NCBI RefSeq assembly: GCF_035582795.1
Contig: NC_134374.1
Span: 26,303,798 to 26,367,797 of the forward strand
Length of the DNA stretch: 64,000 nt
Direction of reading: 5' to 3'
DNA from: Mycteria americana
Taxonomy: Eukaryota > Chordata > Aves > Ciconiiformes > Ciconiidae
Shown here in pieces: positions 26,151-45,355 of the stretch (the stretch's first letter is position 1; each line of letters opens with the position of its first letter). Below the pieces are notes generated by a model that was given only the letters and a program-made list of their open reading frames with translations, had not been told where the DNA came from and made no database searches. The position numbers and the translations under genes are program-made.

Positions 26151-29100
26151 GTGGTGTGTGTTCTTCCCTCTCCTCTTGCGCTTTCCTCCCTCGCAAAGGC
26201 AGCACAATGGCGGCCGGTGACGCGTGCTGACGGCAGAGAACACGGTCAGCTTAACAGCAGCTCCTGCACCAACGTACCTTTCAAAGCAACACACTGGAAC
26301 AGGGACCTGGCGGCCCATAGCTTAATTTTGTCCTGTGCTGGGATCAGAGCTGATTCTAAACTTGTTGATGAAATTACCAGAAATCTGCCCCTCGTGCTGC
26401 GGAAATCCAGGCAGGCTGTTCCCCTGATGTGTTTATTCTTACCCGAGGAAACGTTTCTCATCCACCCTCCTGTTTCTTCTTGCCGGCCACCCCAGCGCCC
26501 TGGCTCTGCCAGCCACGGCCTGCGCTTGCACGACTCAGAAGTTCCTCGTGCCGGTGGCAGGCGAGGCTGGAGTCGGAGCCGTCGCGTTATTGCCGCGCTT
26601 ACCGAACCCCACCGGACGTGCGTTGTGAACCCCACCGGACCCGGGCAATGCTGGAGCCAGGCGCCCGCCCTTCCGACATCTGTGGGGAGGGAGCAGGGGA
26701 ACGCAAGTGCTGACGGCTGGGCCTCGCCTCCCTGTCACCGAGGGCACTTCAGCGGCTGCAGCAAAGCTGGCGGTGTAAATGTTATTCCAGGCCTTGCTCT
26801 CCGGTCTAAAAATCACCTTTCACCCCAGCCCGTAGTTGGGGCTCGGTGTCCGCAGATGCTGGAAGGTGGGATAGGGGCGGGTTGTGAAATCCCCCCCGCA
26901 GCCAGGAGAAGACCAGCCAAGACCCCCCCGACGCAGGAGCGCAGGTGGGGACCGCAACGCCCTGCCCTTCGGGCAGCCGCTCGCGCTCCCACCGTGAAGA
27001 CTGCCAAGGCTGGACACCGATTCCCTGTGCTTCTGGAAGAGCAGGAAATGGCATTTACCCCAAAAGGCTTGAACCCGAGCACAAAGCTACAGGAATACCA
27101 GGACTCTTGGACGCTTGTTCATTAACAGGGAGTTCTCAAAGCCACTTTGATCTGATCCTCGGAACAGTCTTCCTCCCCTTTGGACTCTATGCATTTTAAA
27201 CAAAAATATGGTTTCACGGAACAACATTTTTGCTCCCTCCTTGCCTCGGACACTTTTTGCTTTCTCTCATTGCCACGCTGCTCTGACACACTCAACACAA
27301 CAGCGGGTGGGTGTCACGTGTGAAGCAGACACCAAGAGGGACCCGCGCTCTTCCCTGCCGAGTCATTCACAGCCCCGGGACACCGGGGGTTTTTCCCTAC
27401 CCTAAAAACAGACCGAACATTTGGACCAAGTTGCAAAGTTAAAATGTAAGGCAAACATTTGTCTGAAGTAGGGATAATGCAAAAAGAAGAAAGCAGCTTC
27501 CTTCTCTCTCAACATGCTACAAGAAAACTTTATTAATATGGTTCTTTAGTAGGAGTACTCCAGTAAATGGAGTATTACTGGGAACATCCCGAACCTCGTT
27601 ATTCTGTTTACAGATACCGGCTCTTGTGCTTCTCGGTGGCTCTGAGTCAGAACCAGTCACTAATCATTAGTATCTCAGCTCTGGGTTTCAGGGAAGCCCT
27701 TATGTAGATGACACCTGCTGTATTTTCATGCTTATTTAAGGTAAACCTTCCTTTGGGAAATAAGGTGCTAAGTGAGCTTTGAATCAGCAAGGCAAAACCT
27801 ACAGGAGGTAACTCCAAGTTACGGCAGGTCGGTCAGAACGTTTGCATTGGCAGTGACCGGGGCAATCGGTTTTTCTCACTTGAAAAGTCTGTTCCATACC
27901 TCGTCAAAATATTCCGGAACAAAGCAAAGCAAACCACAAGAGAAATAAACCACTGCATTTTAGCGAACGAACGGAAGTGAAACAGCTGACACAGCGAAGT
28001 GCAGTTGTAGAAGTAAAATAAATGAGCAGTGCTGGTAACGCTAATCTTATAAAGAATTACAAGACCTTCAATAATGTCAGGACCTCAGCGTGACACATTC
28101 CAGCTGAAAAAGAGACTCCGATCTTCCAGGCCTTGGGATTTACAGTGGGGGAGTGATGAGACATAGCACAGCACGTGGGTGTGCCACCCTCCCAGACCGC
28201 AGACCCTTCATGAGCTGCCAGCAGCTCGGTCCCCTCCTGGCTCTCCATCATGCGGCGTCTGGTTTTGAAGACGTGCTTTCACTTCTTTCTTTGTGGTGGC
28301 ATACCCAGAACAGCACCTTGCCAATAAACAGCCTGTGGGATTTTAAGCGATCAATGGGACAGCTTTACACCAGATTTCTGAGATGAATGTCGGTACAAAT
28401 CCCATTTACTCTTGTCCACTTCTTGTCAGGAGAATATTAAAAACAAAAATGAATTAGGGACATCTTAAGTGTCAGTGCAGATGCCACAGGTGAGGGTTTT
28501 CCACTTGATAAAGCTGAGAATTTTGTTCTCCTAGGAAGAAAAAGAATGACTTCTCATTTTGTCATGTAAAATATCAGGTCCACTCTTCCCCACCTTCCCA
28601 GACACCAAGCTCTGGGCAAATAATGGCATCGTGAGAGTTAACACCTTTCTTGCAAAGGAAAAAATCATCAACAAGGAGCAATTCTTGAATCTGAGTCAGT
28701 GATCAAAAATTCAAAAAATGGACAAAGTCACCAGCAGAAGTGAAGTTGCTGTTAGTTGTACCAGCTTAATAATTACACAGTTAGCTAATAATTACTCCAC
28801 TGCAAGCTTATCTCCTACACAATGAGCACTGGATTTTTTAGGAATAGCAATAATCCTAAACTGAGTCTAAATTTAGGTTACCATTCTGGCATGTTTATAG
28901 TCAGGTGCTTGGGAGGGAGCGCGCCTTGCGAGTGAACCTTCAGACTTCATCTTCTCACAGTTAAAGCCCCGATGAGAGCGACCCTCTGTGGATGGATATA
29001 TTTCCCCATCCCTCTCGCTGACGTACACCTCTCTCTTTCTACGTCTCCCTGTTTTTCAAAATAAAGGCATTTGGTCTTGATTAGGAGAGAGCCACAATGC

Positions 29101-29599
29101 TTTGCGCTTTAATGGTACTGTGAAGTGAACCCCATTAACTGGTGCAGTTCCGATAGCGCAGGATGTGACTAATTCCCCCCGGCCTGTGCATTGCCTCCTG
29201 CACCAGGAGAACGTGCGGACACCTACTCCGCCTTTCCCTCCCTCGCTGGGGCAAGTCGCAGAGCGACCACGCCGCCTGCGGTGCCGGATGCGTGACGCAG
29301 ACCTGCCTGAAATCAGCCAGGGCTTTTCCTTCGAATTTACGGACCTTTGAGTCAAGTTACGGAGGAAGGAAAAGAAACAGCTTTTGTTACTTTTAGCTTT
29401 TGCTAGAGGAGGAGAAAACACCCATCTGAAGCAATGTCGGTTTTAGACCTCTGGGGTTTTTTTTTCAAGTATTATATAGAAAAGAGATAAGGTTGTTTCT
29501 GCAGCATTATGTGGTATGGCACAGACTGTGTGCACATGAAGAAGACAGTTCCATATGAAAAGAAGTTATTTAGTGCCAAACTTGGTTTACCTATGTTAC

Positions 29600-29857
29600 T
29601 CAGAATGACGGGTGTTTCTGTGGTGCCGCGTGACAGTATCGTTCTTCACTGAGCTTTCGTAAGAGCATATCTTTTATTTCCAAGTGAGAAAAAAAACCCG
29701 TTTTCATGGAACCTCTTTTACAGAGGTCTTGCTCTGGCTTCACAGCGCATTTCACACCATCATATGCTATTAAACCTCTGTCAGATGCTATAAAACACTG
29801 AGCCCCAACCCAGGCGCGCAGGTCAGTATCCGGGATGGCAGCCATTGCTTTCAGCAT
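29600..29857 (-). other. Unrecognised 85-codon open frame
   Basis: This frame has an ATG start and a single uninterrupted run (early residues AAIPDTDLRAWVGAQCFIAS). The composition is mildly protein-like, but there is no known motif, no evident splice site and no neighbour to support it. A chance open frame is more likely than a gene. Confidence 0.08.
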
Positions 29858-29958
29858 GAAACAAAGACATTTGCTTCTTTCCCTGCTGCGCCAGCGTAGT
29901 CCGAGCGGGGCAGTGGGAGGCGTGGGAAAGCCGCTCCCCTCGCTCTCTGCCCAGCGCA

Positions 29959-29985
29959 GGCGTGGGCGGCGTGGGCGGCGTGGGC
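29959..29985 (+). repeat. 9-bp GGCGTGGGC repeat, three copies
   Basis: Three head-to-tail GGCGTGGGC units lie in a GC-rich patch. The unit resembles the GCGTGGGCG core recognised by EGR-family zinc fingers. With no gene nearby, any regulatory reading is only a possibility. Confidence 0.75.
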
Positions 29986-32900
29986 CGCAGGACCCTGGGA
30001 GCGGGTGCTCTGCCCGCGCTCACGCTCAGCTCCTTGTGTGTCCGGCGTCCTCTGCGCTGGGTGGCGTGGGGCGGAGGGGGAGGCGGGCTGTGCTGCTCTG
30101 TGTCTCCTGGGCACCCTCCTACGCGTGAGTTGCGTGAACCCTTTCTAAAAGGGTTTCGCACCAAAGTCATACAGAAAGGATCTTTACTCTGCCTGAACCA
30201 CTTCTAGTACAAACGACTGGACAAAACGCCTCGGCTGTGATACTGTGTGGTCCTTAGCCTCATCGCTGGGTGTCCATATTCACATCACTGTATTCAGTGA
30301 CTTAAAATATTTACGCGTATCAGACTCCTTGCAAGAAAGGGAGTCTTCTGACCCTTCTGGAGCTTCACGGAGCTGATCAGAGGTGGTTAAATGATTCGCA
30401 GCTGCAGGTTCATTATTCTGGTTGTAAAGTGTCTTCAAAAGGAGAGCTATAAGAAACAGCTCTTCAGAGATGACAATAAAATGTTCTTTTCTTTTGGTAT
30501 GGTCACCTAATTTCAACACTTTGAACACTAAAGGCTTACTTTAATGTAGATGTAGGGCGCTTTATACTTGGCATATTGCTTTTTTTCAGTAGGTGTGGAG
30601 CTGGGAATTGGTGTAGCAACTTCAGTAACCGGGCTGCCCGTCTGAGACTTTGGTATCGTCCTTCCAGCTTTGCTCAAAGAGACCAGGTCGTGCACGATCA
30701 CACCGCGTGTGTTGTTACCAAGCAGTTACTCCCAAACAAATACGGCTCCATTAACCAGTTTCAAAGAAGTGTGACAGAGATGTAGCAGCCTCAGCGGTGC
30801 CCGTTTCCTACCCTATTTGCTTGGTGGCAGGTGAGGGAGAGAGCGAGGTCCCCAGCGAGGGGAAGGGGACCCATGAGATGGCTGAGGATCCCGGCAGGAG
30901 CACTTGGGAGAAGTGCACAAGAAATCGGGCTGTGCTTCCGCTCACGGAAGCGTTTATTGGAGAATAAGAGTTGAATTCAAGTTAGATGTGCCCATGCTCC
31001 TGTCCAGATTGAGGCACCCAGGCGAGGAGAAGTGCTGCTGAGACCACCTGTTTGCTGCATGGAGCTGCAATGAAACGCATGGGAACGAAAGGGCATTTAT
31101 ACTAGGCACACGTCCACGGCTGACTCCTCATCGGGGTAATCACAGCTCTGCTTTCTACAAAGGGCTTTTCACGCTGAAAGATGTCAAAACACATGCAGAC
31201 GTAAGTTTCGGTCATGGTTTTGAGACTGTCAGGAGCAGCAGTCTATGCTTTCCTGCTAATCCTCGTGCATGTAATCAAGAGGGGATAGCTCCCTTCCAAA
31301 ACTTTAAAGTTAATTCTGTTTTTTCCAATAAAACCCCCAGGAGAGAGAGGGTCCTAAACCAGGTATTTTATTTGGCTGTTATCGGCCCCCAAAAAACGTT
31401 GGTGAATCGAATCTTGTTGTATTACAACCATACGGAAATTTTAACAGAGCTCATATTAAAGCGAGAGCATCCAGCGGGAGGTTGCACATAACGGTGGCGA
31501 AGTTTGCCAGACTTTTAAAAAACCATAAGCTTTTGACAACGACCTCAAGGAAATACTATTTCTTTGAGGCAGCTCAGCATTGCCAGGCTGCAGATCCTTA
31601 CTGCAGAGAGCGCTGCTCGCGTAAGGGTTAGCGTAGGATGTGCCGTTAGGAAACCAGTGTCAGCTTTCCATCTGGGAGCAAACCGTCCCTCCGAGAAGCC
31701 TTGCCAGGCGAGGGACGCCTCTGCACGCCCGCCGCCGTCACGCGGGCAGCCTGTGGGCTAGGCCTTGGGGTGCAGCGTGCGTCCCTGCGTGCAAAGGCTG
31801 AAGGAAGCCAGAGCCGGCTTGCTGGCCTGCGAAAAAGACGGGTAGCAAGAACAGACTCTGTTCGCTTTGTTCCAGAGTAATGAGTTCTAGCAGTTCTCTG
31901 GGAGCGCGTTGGGATATACGTGCAAACTGCGTTATTTAACGTCATTGATTTTTTTCCAACGTAAAAAGGAGGACATTTGAATGAGAGGATGTTTCATTAA
32001 ATTACTCACCCTAACAATGTTGTATTTGGGTTGGTGGTTTGTTTGTTTTTTTAAGAGGAGGCATTTTGTTTATAGAAACCTCCAGACAGTTACATTATGG
32101 AAATGCCATTTGCAGTGCTATGCATTCCAAGCTTTCCAGACAGTAAAAACCCCAGCTTAGTAGTAATATCAGGCTTATGCTGTTATTTACTTGTAACATA
32201 AAATGAAAGACACAGATGTCTGCCTCCCCTGTGCCAGCTCCATTCACATCTCCACTTACGCTTCTCTATTGGGGTAAACAAAACAAAGGCTCACATGCGA
32301 AAGCCCACGGGAGGAAGTCTGTTAAACACATTTCTTGTAGGTGAATCAGAGAAGTCGTCTCCGTCTTGGGTGCTTGTTCTCTGAAGAGACTTTTCTAATT
32401 CCGTTTCCTCCCCTAAGCGCATCCTTCTGCAGAGTAATTCCTGCAGACGTGCGGTAGGGACGAGCGACCGCCGCTTGTAAGAGGGGAGCATTCACTTGCC
32501 GCGCTAGCATCGGACGTGCCGCTGTGCTTTGCGGCGTCTCAAGCCGTGTGAGGTCTCTGCTCCTCGTCTGGTGTGCTTCTGTCCTCTCCCCGTCCCACAA
32601 TTGTCTTCGGAAGAAGCAAGATTTGTGTTACCCTTCTCTTTCCTCAGCTTCACAGTTTCTTTTTGAGATGCAAATACATTCTCGGGTCACACGTCAACAT
32701 TTTTGTACCTATCAAAGCACCTTGATTTCCAAATTCAAATAGGCTTTCACTCAGATTTGCAGCTGTAGCAAACTGCCAGTCTCCAGTGGAAATGCCAACC
32801 GGTAGAAGTGTAATTAGTATTATTTTGCATAGGAGGGATGAAACTAATTTTTCTTTCACTGTCTTTTGAGGCTAAATCCTTCACAATCACGAAGGCCGAG

Positions 32901-34389
32901 CCAGCACTGAATGGACACAAATAAGGAAACTGGTTATTCTTTCCGAGGAAGAGAAAAATGCAACTTTGGTGAATTTTCACAGCCATTAGTTCGAAGCTGG
33001 CCACACGCTCCCACTTGATAGTCTCGCTGCTGATCCAAATCCAGCTCTGAAATGCCGGGGCTGGCTCCCACCACGACCCGTCAGACCAGCAGCTGCCAGC
33101 GCCGGCTGTCCCGGCACCGCAGGCCGCTTGCCCACGAGCCGAGGAATCTCAGCTATTTCGTGACGTAGGGAGAGCCCCTGCTCAAAACAGGATAAACGCT
33201 GCGGAAAGCACTCGCTCACCACCAAGAGCAGCAGGAATGCAAGTATCAGTATTTGAGGCAATTGCTGTGGCACGTTATCAGATGCTCAGTTTTATTGAGC
33301 GGGGGAGTGTATAAAGGTTTACAAATGAACCCTTTTATCTAGTGCCAACTTCTCCTGTCTCCTGCCTTTTGGTTTTAAAAACTGCAGCTCTGTTCCCAGC
33401 ACTTACAGTTCACCTCACGCAAAGCAGGGTGCCCTGTGCAGCGGCGGCAGCGGCGGCCACGCAGTCACGGCTGCTGCCCGGCGGGTGAGCTCCAGGACAG
33501 CGACCGGCTGGCGCGCCGGGGAAGGGCTGCCAGTCTGACAGCGAAGCCACCGAGGACACAGATCTTGAGGGCTGGTAAAAAATAAAGTATTATTGAAACG
33601 GAAAATAATTTAGACTTTACTCTAAAGAAATGTCAGTTAACAATGTTAAAACAGGGCAATATACAGTTTTCTTAGGAAATATAATGGTGTGAGACATCCT
33701 TGAGGGAAAGCCTAGAGGCTATAGCACAGCCCTACACGTATCAGCAGAACAGGTACCTACCGGCCAACACCCCTCTCGTCTCCATATACGGCCTGGCAAG
33801 GCGATTCAGACTTCACCACCTCCGAGTGCTCGCATGCTGTTTCTGTTCTTAACCATGAAGGTTTTCATGGCATAGGTAAAGAGCTGTACTTGTGCAGCAT
33901 ATTTGTGTGGACCTTACAGCCCTTACGTGAGTCTGCCGTCCACCCTCCCTCGCACACGGAGCGATACCGCCCGTTTGCTTGCCTACAGCGAGCCTGCGCT
34001 CCCAGTGCTCGAGAAACTGGTCACAGCCCAGTTGCCATCCCTGGCCTGCCAACTGACCACCCCTGATTTGGAAGGGGAGGGAGGGAGGTTGGTCTCTGAA
34101 GTCCACAGTCCCCGAGGGCCTCCTCCGAATGTACCCAACGGGCCGTTGTCATCCAGCCTGGGGAGCTGCCCTGAGCTCAACCAGCTTAACTTGGCTGGCA
34201 CCGGTGGACGTGACTGTCATGCTATTAGACCCAAACTGGTGTCTCCACTGGTACAAGCTCCATAAAATGATTTTGACTGTCAACGTTGGACTTCCAATTT
34301 AGTATCTCCTATGTAGATAATAGAAATACATCAAAAAAGAAGCGTGGTGGAAAGTGCAAAAATGAAAAATTCCTCTGGAACCATTTCTA

Positions 34390-34395
34390 TTTATT
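34390..34395 (-). promoter_or_regulatory. Candidate polyadenylation signal for GPR83L
   Basis: The minus strand reads AATAAA here, about 880 nt downstream of the receptor stop codon. It is the first perfect AATAAA I see on that strand after the stop. The implied 3' UTR would include the CR1 fragment at 35088-35232 in antisense. This is a motif match only; no cleavage site can be shown. Confidence 0.25.
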
Positions 34396-35087
34396 GGGTG
34401 GCTGGTGGTATTCGGTGAGTGGGCATTAGTTTAGCCCTTAGCAAAATGAGGGGTGGTATACGTTTTAAAAAAGGGTTGGTTCCTCAGCTAGCTAGCGCTT
34501 GAGAATGAGCTCACTTGCATAATTTCTTTCTTGACCACAGATTGCAGCATAAGCAGTGTTTTAAGGTGACCACTAGTAATCCTTACAGAACAAAACAAGC
34601 CACTGAAAGAAGAACACCTGCAAAAATGGAGTGAGGTTTTGCTGTCCTGCTTCTAAGCTGTGCTCCCGTTGTGATTTTTGCGACACCTCCCCCTCCACCG
34701 GCAGGCGCGGCCGTCTGCGGTGCTGGAAGGAGCGCGCCTGGGTCGCAGCGAGGCGGACGGGCAAAGCTGCGGCATTTCCGTAACAGCAGAGTAAGCGGCT
34801 GAGATGGGCTGGGTATGCATATGAGAATGGCTATCAATGTTATTGTCTTGAACAACTTACAAATAAATTAAAAGAAGGAATTAATACAGTGTTTCTATAC
34901 GCATAAACAGCGATCTACTTTAAAACAGAGTGCATGCGTTGGCATGTGTATAATCAGCGTAGGTTCCCTTATTTGCTTAGGCTATGAAAGATTTTGTGTG
35001 CTGTTAAAGAAATCTCTTCATTTTTGCCGACTGTTCCGATGAAAAATTCACTCGACACCCCTCCTTCTGGAGCCCACGTGTGGGCAG

Positions 35088-35232
35088 TCCATCCCCCGAG
35101 GTTTTTGAAAACCTGACTGGACAAGGTCCTGAACAACCCAATCAAACGTTGAAGTTAGCTTGCTGTGGGCAGAAGGTTGGACTAGATGGCCTCCAGCAGT
35201 CCTTTCCAACTCAATTTTTCCTGTGATTCTGC
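35088..35232 (+). mobile_element. CR1 LINE 3'-end fragment
   Basis: The plus strand shows the typical CR1 3' end: GGTTTTTGAAAACCTGACTGGACAAGG-like text, then GGTTGGACTAGATGGCCTCC, AGCAGTCCTTTCCAACTCAA and a terminal TGTGATTCT. It is a 5'-truncated, non-coding remnant, as most CR1 copies are. It ends only about 40 bp from the receptor stop codon and is antisense to the gene, so it probably lies within the 3' UTR. The left boundary is approximate. Confidence 0.85.
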
Positions 35233-35271
35233 AGTTACAACATGATGCTGCCTGGCCATCAGATTAAGGGT

Positions 35272-41245
<5,974 letters not shown>

Positions 41246-42794
41246 CTATATACAGGAGCTGATTCAGATGCTGAAATACCAGAGATCCCCAAACACTTTC
41301 TTTCTGCACTAGGAAGAAATCCTCGTGAACGTTTCCTTTTGGGCACTGTTCTGCTTCTCGCCCACAACTTCCCCTTGGAAATCCGCTTTACTGGTTTTCC
41401 ACATGGTCCTTCCTCCCTCAGGTCTTCGTTTCCCAGGAGTTTTCAGGGCTCCTCAGAATCAAAAGAGCAAGGGCAGCCTTTCCCTTTTCTTTCCATCCTC
41501 AAAGTGTCTCTGAGCAATACACTGAAGCAGCTTTGCTCAGAGACTGAGTGGTCCCCGCTTTCCCTGTGCTATCTACAGCCTGCCGGCTGACACACGGCAT
41601 ACGCAATAGCCAATAGTGTATCTCTGCCCAGTCTACCCTGAGGTGCGTTGCAGCCCCACGCATCCACGGTGGGAGAGCCCGACACGTGCCGAGCAGCACA
41701 ATACAGAGAGGGGGGATGTGCCCTCATCCTCCCTGCCTCCTCTCTCCTCCTCCTCCTTTCTGGGTACCCAGCACAACAGCTACACGGGGTGAAGCATCTT
41801 TACTAACGTGCAGCATCTTCCTTTCTCTCCGTTCCAGAATTTTAGCAGACGGAGAACATCCGAGGATTTCTGCCTCCAGAGAGCTCCCAGCTTTGTGCCT
41901 GGCACTGTCCCCGCCTCGCTCTCCCCTGGCGCAGAGGACCGTAAAAAGCGAAATGCAACCTGAAAACGAGGACGGAAGTTTCAGGGTGCTGCTGGGTGTC
42001 CAGGGAGACTCCTGCCACAGCTCAGCCCTCCGTGCACCGAGCCAGGAGGGGGGGAGAACAGGAACAAACAGCAGGAACATGGGTGGAAATCCCTTCTCTT
42101 CTCCTTCCCTTCCTTTGCAGACACAGCCGTTCGCAGAGCAGCCTCCGGCTCCACGCTCAGAAGCTCAGACCCCAAGAGCCGTTCTGTGCTGCCCTCCTGC
42201 AGCGAGCCCCGCGCCCGGGGGGAGGCTGGCGGCACCGGGCCGCGAGCGGGCACAAGCGGCTGAGCGGGGAGCAGGTAGGCTTCCACGCGGGACTGGAGAC
42301 GAAAGTCAACTTCTCCTCGTTTTTGACAGGCTCGGCAGCCCAGCATTCATTTGGCAGCACAGAACGTCTTGTGCCATAAGCGTGTTTGTCACGCGTGTCT
42401 TCGGAGACGTGCCCAGGCTTCTCCGCCCTTCCTCAGCATCCCCAGACCCCTTTTTTCTCCTGGCCCGCGGCCGGCCCATACCTGCGCCCTGCCCGTGCCC
42501 TGAGCCAGGCACGCGGCTGGTCGGGGCACGAACCGGCAAACGGGCGGCTTCATCTTTTTCTTCATAGTTTCTGTTGTGTAAGGATACTAACCAACTTCGT
42601 CAGGATTTTATTTGGAGGATGGTAAATCACGGATACATCGCTTACAGCTGTAAAGGTGGAGGGCTGCGGCACGCATGAGATCAGAAGCAGGGCTCTCGCT
42701 ACCAAAAGAGAAATGGCAACCATTTCCCTGCACGCCTCTTCGGGAGACGCAGGCTGTCAGAAATCGCTGCTGACGGCTTGGTGGTGAATGCCAC

Positions 42795-42833
42795 CGCATA
42801 CATATGTGTATATATACGTACACGCACACATGC
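42795..42833 (+). repeat. 39-nt uninterrupted alternating purine-pyrimidine run
   Basis: Every step alternates purine and pyrimidine through a mixed CA/TA/CG microsatellite. Such runs favour left-handed Z-DNA under supercoiling. It lies 24 bp upstream of the GGGGCC repeat. Confidence 0.85.
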
Positions 42834-42857
42834 CCTGTCTGACAGGCGTGGCAGGCG

Positions 42858-42881
42858 GGGGCCGGGGCCGGGGCCGGGGCC
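42858..42881 (+). repeat. (GGGGCC)4 hexanucleotide repeat
   Basis: Four perfect GGGGCC units are followed by GG. The four G runs could in principle form a G-quadruplex. The copy number is small, and there is no gene at this position. Confidence 0.9.
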
Positions 42882-44344
42882 GGTCGCACTCGCCGCAGCC
42901 TCGGCGTGGCTGGGAGCCCGCGCTGACCGGCTCCGGGGTGCCTCTCCGTTACAGAGCGGCGTTACAGAGGCTGCGGAAACGCGCAGGGCTTCACCCTCGA
43001 GCTCCTTCGCCGTGCGGTTGCGAGACCCGCTCGCTTGCCAGCGTTGCCTTTCGTTTCTTTGTCAGGCAGCAGAAGGGCGGCTTGGCAGACCGGCATTCAG
43101 ATGCACGCGCATAAACCCGGCCGTTGTGAAACGCCTGGTGTGCCCAAGGCACGCGCTTCTCGTGCTACAGTGTTCTCTGCAGGACTGATTTATTCTGTCA
43201 CAGGTTCAAACACTTAAGCAATCACATGCTGCTTTGCTGCAGTTATTATCCACTTACAAACATTCTGAGCTGCTTCTAGCAGACTTCAGTGTTCATCACG
43301 CATCGTAACTCAACGTTTGTACTGGCTCCTCTAAGTCAAGCAGAGAAAGCAAGGGAGAAATACATTTTTTCAAACACATCCGTTTGAATTGCGCAGAGGC
43401 AACCTTTGTTTCTATAGAAGATTTTTGGCTTTCTCACTTTGACACCGAGTCAAAAATTTTTGGAACTTTTCATAAGATTATTTAGCATTTTCATTTTTGG
43501 TGCTTTTTTGTGTCAAAAAGAAATCTCAAAGTGCTGAAATTTCAATTGAGGTGAAGATTCATTTTCTGAATAGATCTAATGGAGACTAAGCATTGAGGAG
43601 GGCCAAAGAAATCAGAGCTGTGCTATAAAAATTCAGATCCTTGTTTGGTCGGTAGTCTAGCAAGTCTAAATACCACAGAATCAAAGCACTGACATTAAAA
43701 AAATTAAATACATACATTTGATTGGAGTCTGACAGGTAAAATAAGGAAAGGTCTGAACTTCTCAGTTACAATTTTCCAACACTATCACCAGATGCCAGTC
43801 ACACGGCTCGCGGTGCCAGCATACGTCATCGGACTCGATTCCTGTCCCCGCTTTTGTGATCTACCTGGGAGCTGACGTCTGCATTTTTAAAATATAAACT
43901 CGCATCTCAGCAGCGCAGCTCACCGGTCCGTTAGGAGAGTAGCTGGGTCTGGGTCTGTAAGCTCTTAGGGATTTCGTCCCACTCGGGAACATTAAAACAC
44001 CAGGGTATGAACATTTTCACAGGTCGTTGCCACTGTTCGTTTTTAGACGGTGTTTCACTTGCTCTTCGCCTTTCTCGCCGAGTGAAGCAAAAACACTGAG
44101 AAATACTGAGAATACAAGGCCATTACATTAAACATTTTCCTAATGCAAAAGTTCCCATCACACTCCAAAGGTGCATTTTTCGGCTTCTTGTCTGCGTCTC
44201 TGCCGTCATTCCCCGAGCTCCGTCGCTGGTGCCGAGCACGGGCTCCCACGCCGGCGGGGAAAGGCTGCGAGAGCAGCTCGAGAAAAAGCTGCTGCTCGAA
44301 GCTGCTCCCGCTTTTGAGCCGTTTCTGCTTCAGAACACACAACA

Positions 44345-44378
44345 GCGATCCGCAGAGCGATCCGCAGAGCGATCGACC
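44345..44378 (+). repeat. 12-bp GCGATCCGCAGA repeat
   Basis: There are two perfect copies of GCGATCCGCAGA and a third interrupted copy. It is a short slippage-type repeat. Confidence 0.75.
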
Positions 44379-44530
44379 CGCAGAGGAGCCGGCCGTGCCT
44401 CCGAGAGCGTCCTCCGTCCTCCCAGGCAAGGGTCCCCAGGGGACCGTGCCGCAGGGAGGAGGGAGCGCACAAACGACGGCAAAACCTAAACCAAGGCCTT
44501 CTGGTGCAAAAAACAAGGTCTTCTGGTGCA

Positions 44531-44554
44531 AAGTCTCCAGAAGTCTGGAGACTT
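44531..44554. repeat. Perfect 10-bp inverted repeat next to a direct repeat
   Basis: The arms AAGTCTCCAG and CTGGAGACTT flank the loop AAGT. Immediately upstream, a 19-bp direct repeat (CAAGGCCTTCTGGTGCAAA at 44492-44510 and CAAGGTCTTCTGGTGCAAA at 44514-44532) runs into the left arm. This suggests local duplication followed by hairpin formation. Confidence 0.8.
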
Positions 44555-45355
44555 CTGGCTTGAAAAAGAAAATGTCTCTGCTTTGCCATTCAGAGTTGAA
44601 GGCAGCTGGAGTAGATGGGACGTTTCAGTGCTTGAGCCTCGTGCAGAGGGAGAAAATTCGCCAGCTAAACCTCCCAAGTCTGAATGACGGAAAATTCATT
44701 CAATGTGCCTGCTGCATCAGGCAGCTTTTTGAAAGATTCCTGTTCCCTGGAGAAGCTAATAGCTTACACTTTTCTGTTTTAAATATAGGTTTGATAAATA
44801 ACAGAAAGAATGAGAGCTATATACCAACCCCTAGATTTTTTTCGCTCACTCAAAAGGTGTGAGTCTTATAAATAAGACTTTGGACAGTCCTTGAAAACCA
44901 TGGTCTGGGAACTTTTTTTATATTTGCTTTAACGCACTGAGGACGCTGTATTCCTCTTCATTTGCAATGACTAGTACTGCTTTTGTGACTCAGAAAATGT
45001 GTGATAAACAGGCACAGAAACCTTGCAGGACGTTTCACGGACTTGAAAACATAAACCATGTTTAGCGGTAATGGTGTGAATGCCCCCGTAATGAATTCAA
45101 TAAAGCAGCTCGGTAATTCAGGCAGACGCTAACAATTCAGAAGCACAAATATATTTAACGTAGGGGCTGTTCACCGTGCAGAACAGCTTGATGTCATGGC
45201 AATGGTAAAGCCTACAGTAGCCTGCGTCTGAAGACAGGGAAAGGCAGGTGAGCTCCGGCATCTCCAGCCCTGCGGAGCAGCGGCGTCCGCTGCAGCGCCC
45301 GGTGCGAGGAGGGCCAGGAGGGCCGGCAGCCTGCCGACAGCGAAGCCAGCGCCGT

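Larger units (their letters stand above)
26151..34389. other. Intergenic DNA, no supportable gene
   Basis: Apart from the weak open frame at 29600-29857 and the GGCGTGGGC repeat, nothing stands out. GC-rich patches lie at about 26500-26980 and 29890-30120. No recognisable transposon, RNA gene or conserved coding exon was found. Confidence 0.65.

Noticed and set aside
25483-27125. Long overlapping open frames (245, 232 and 455 codons) in all three plus frames
   Set aside because: They are produced by the stop-free 31-bp minisatellite and the C-rich tract before it. The same peptide repeat appears in every frame, and there is no conserved domain downstream.
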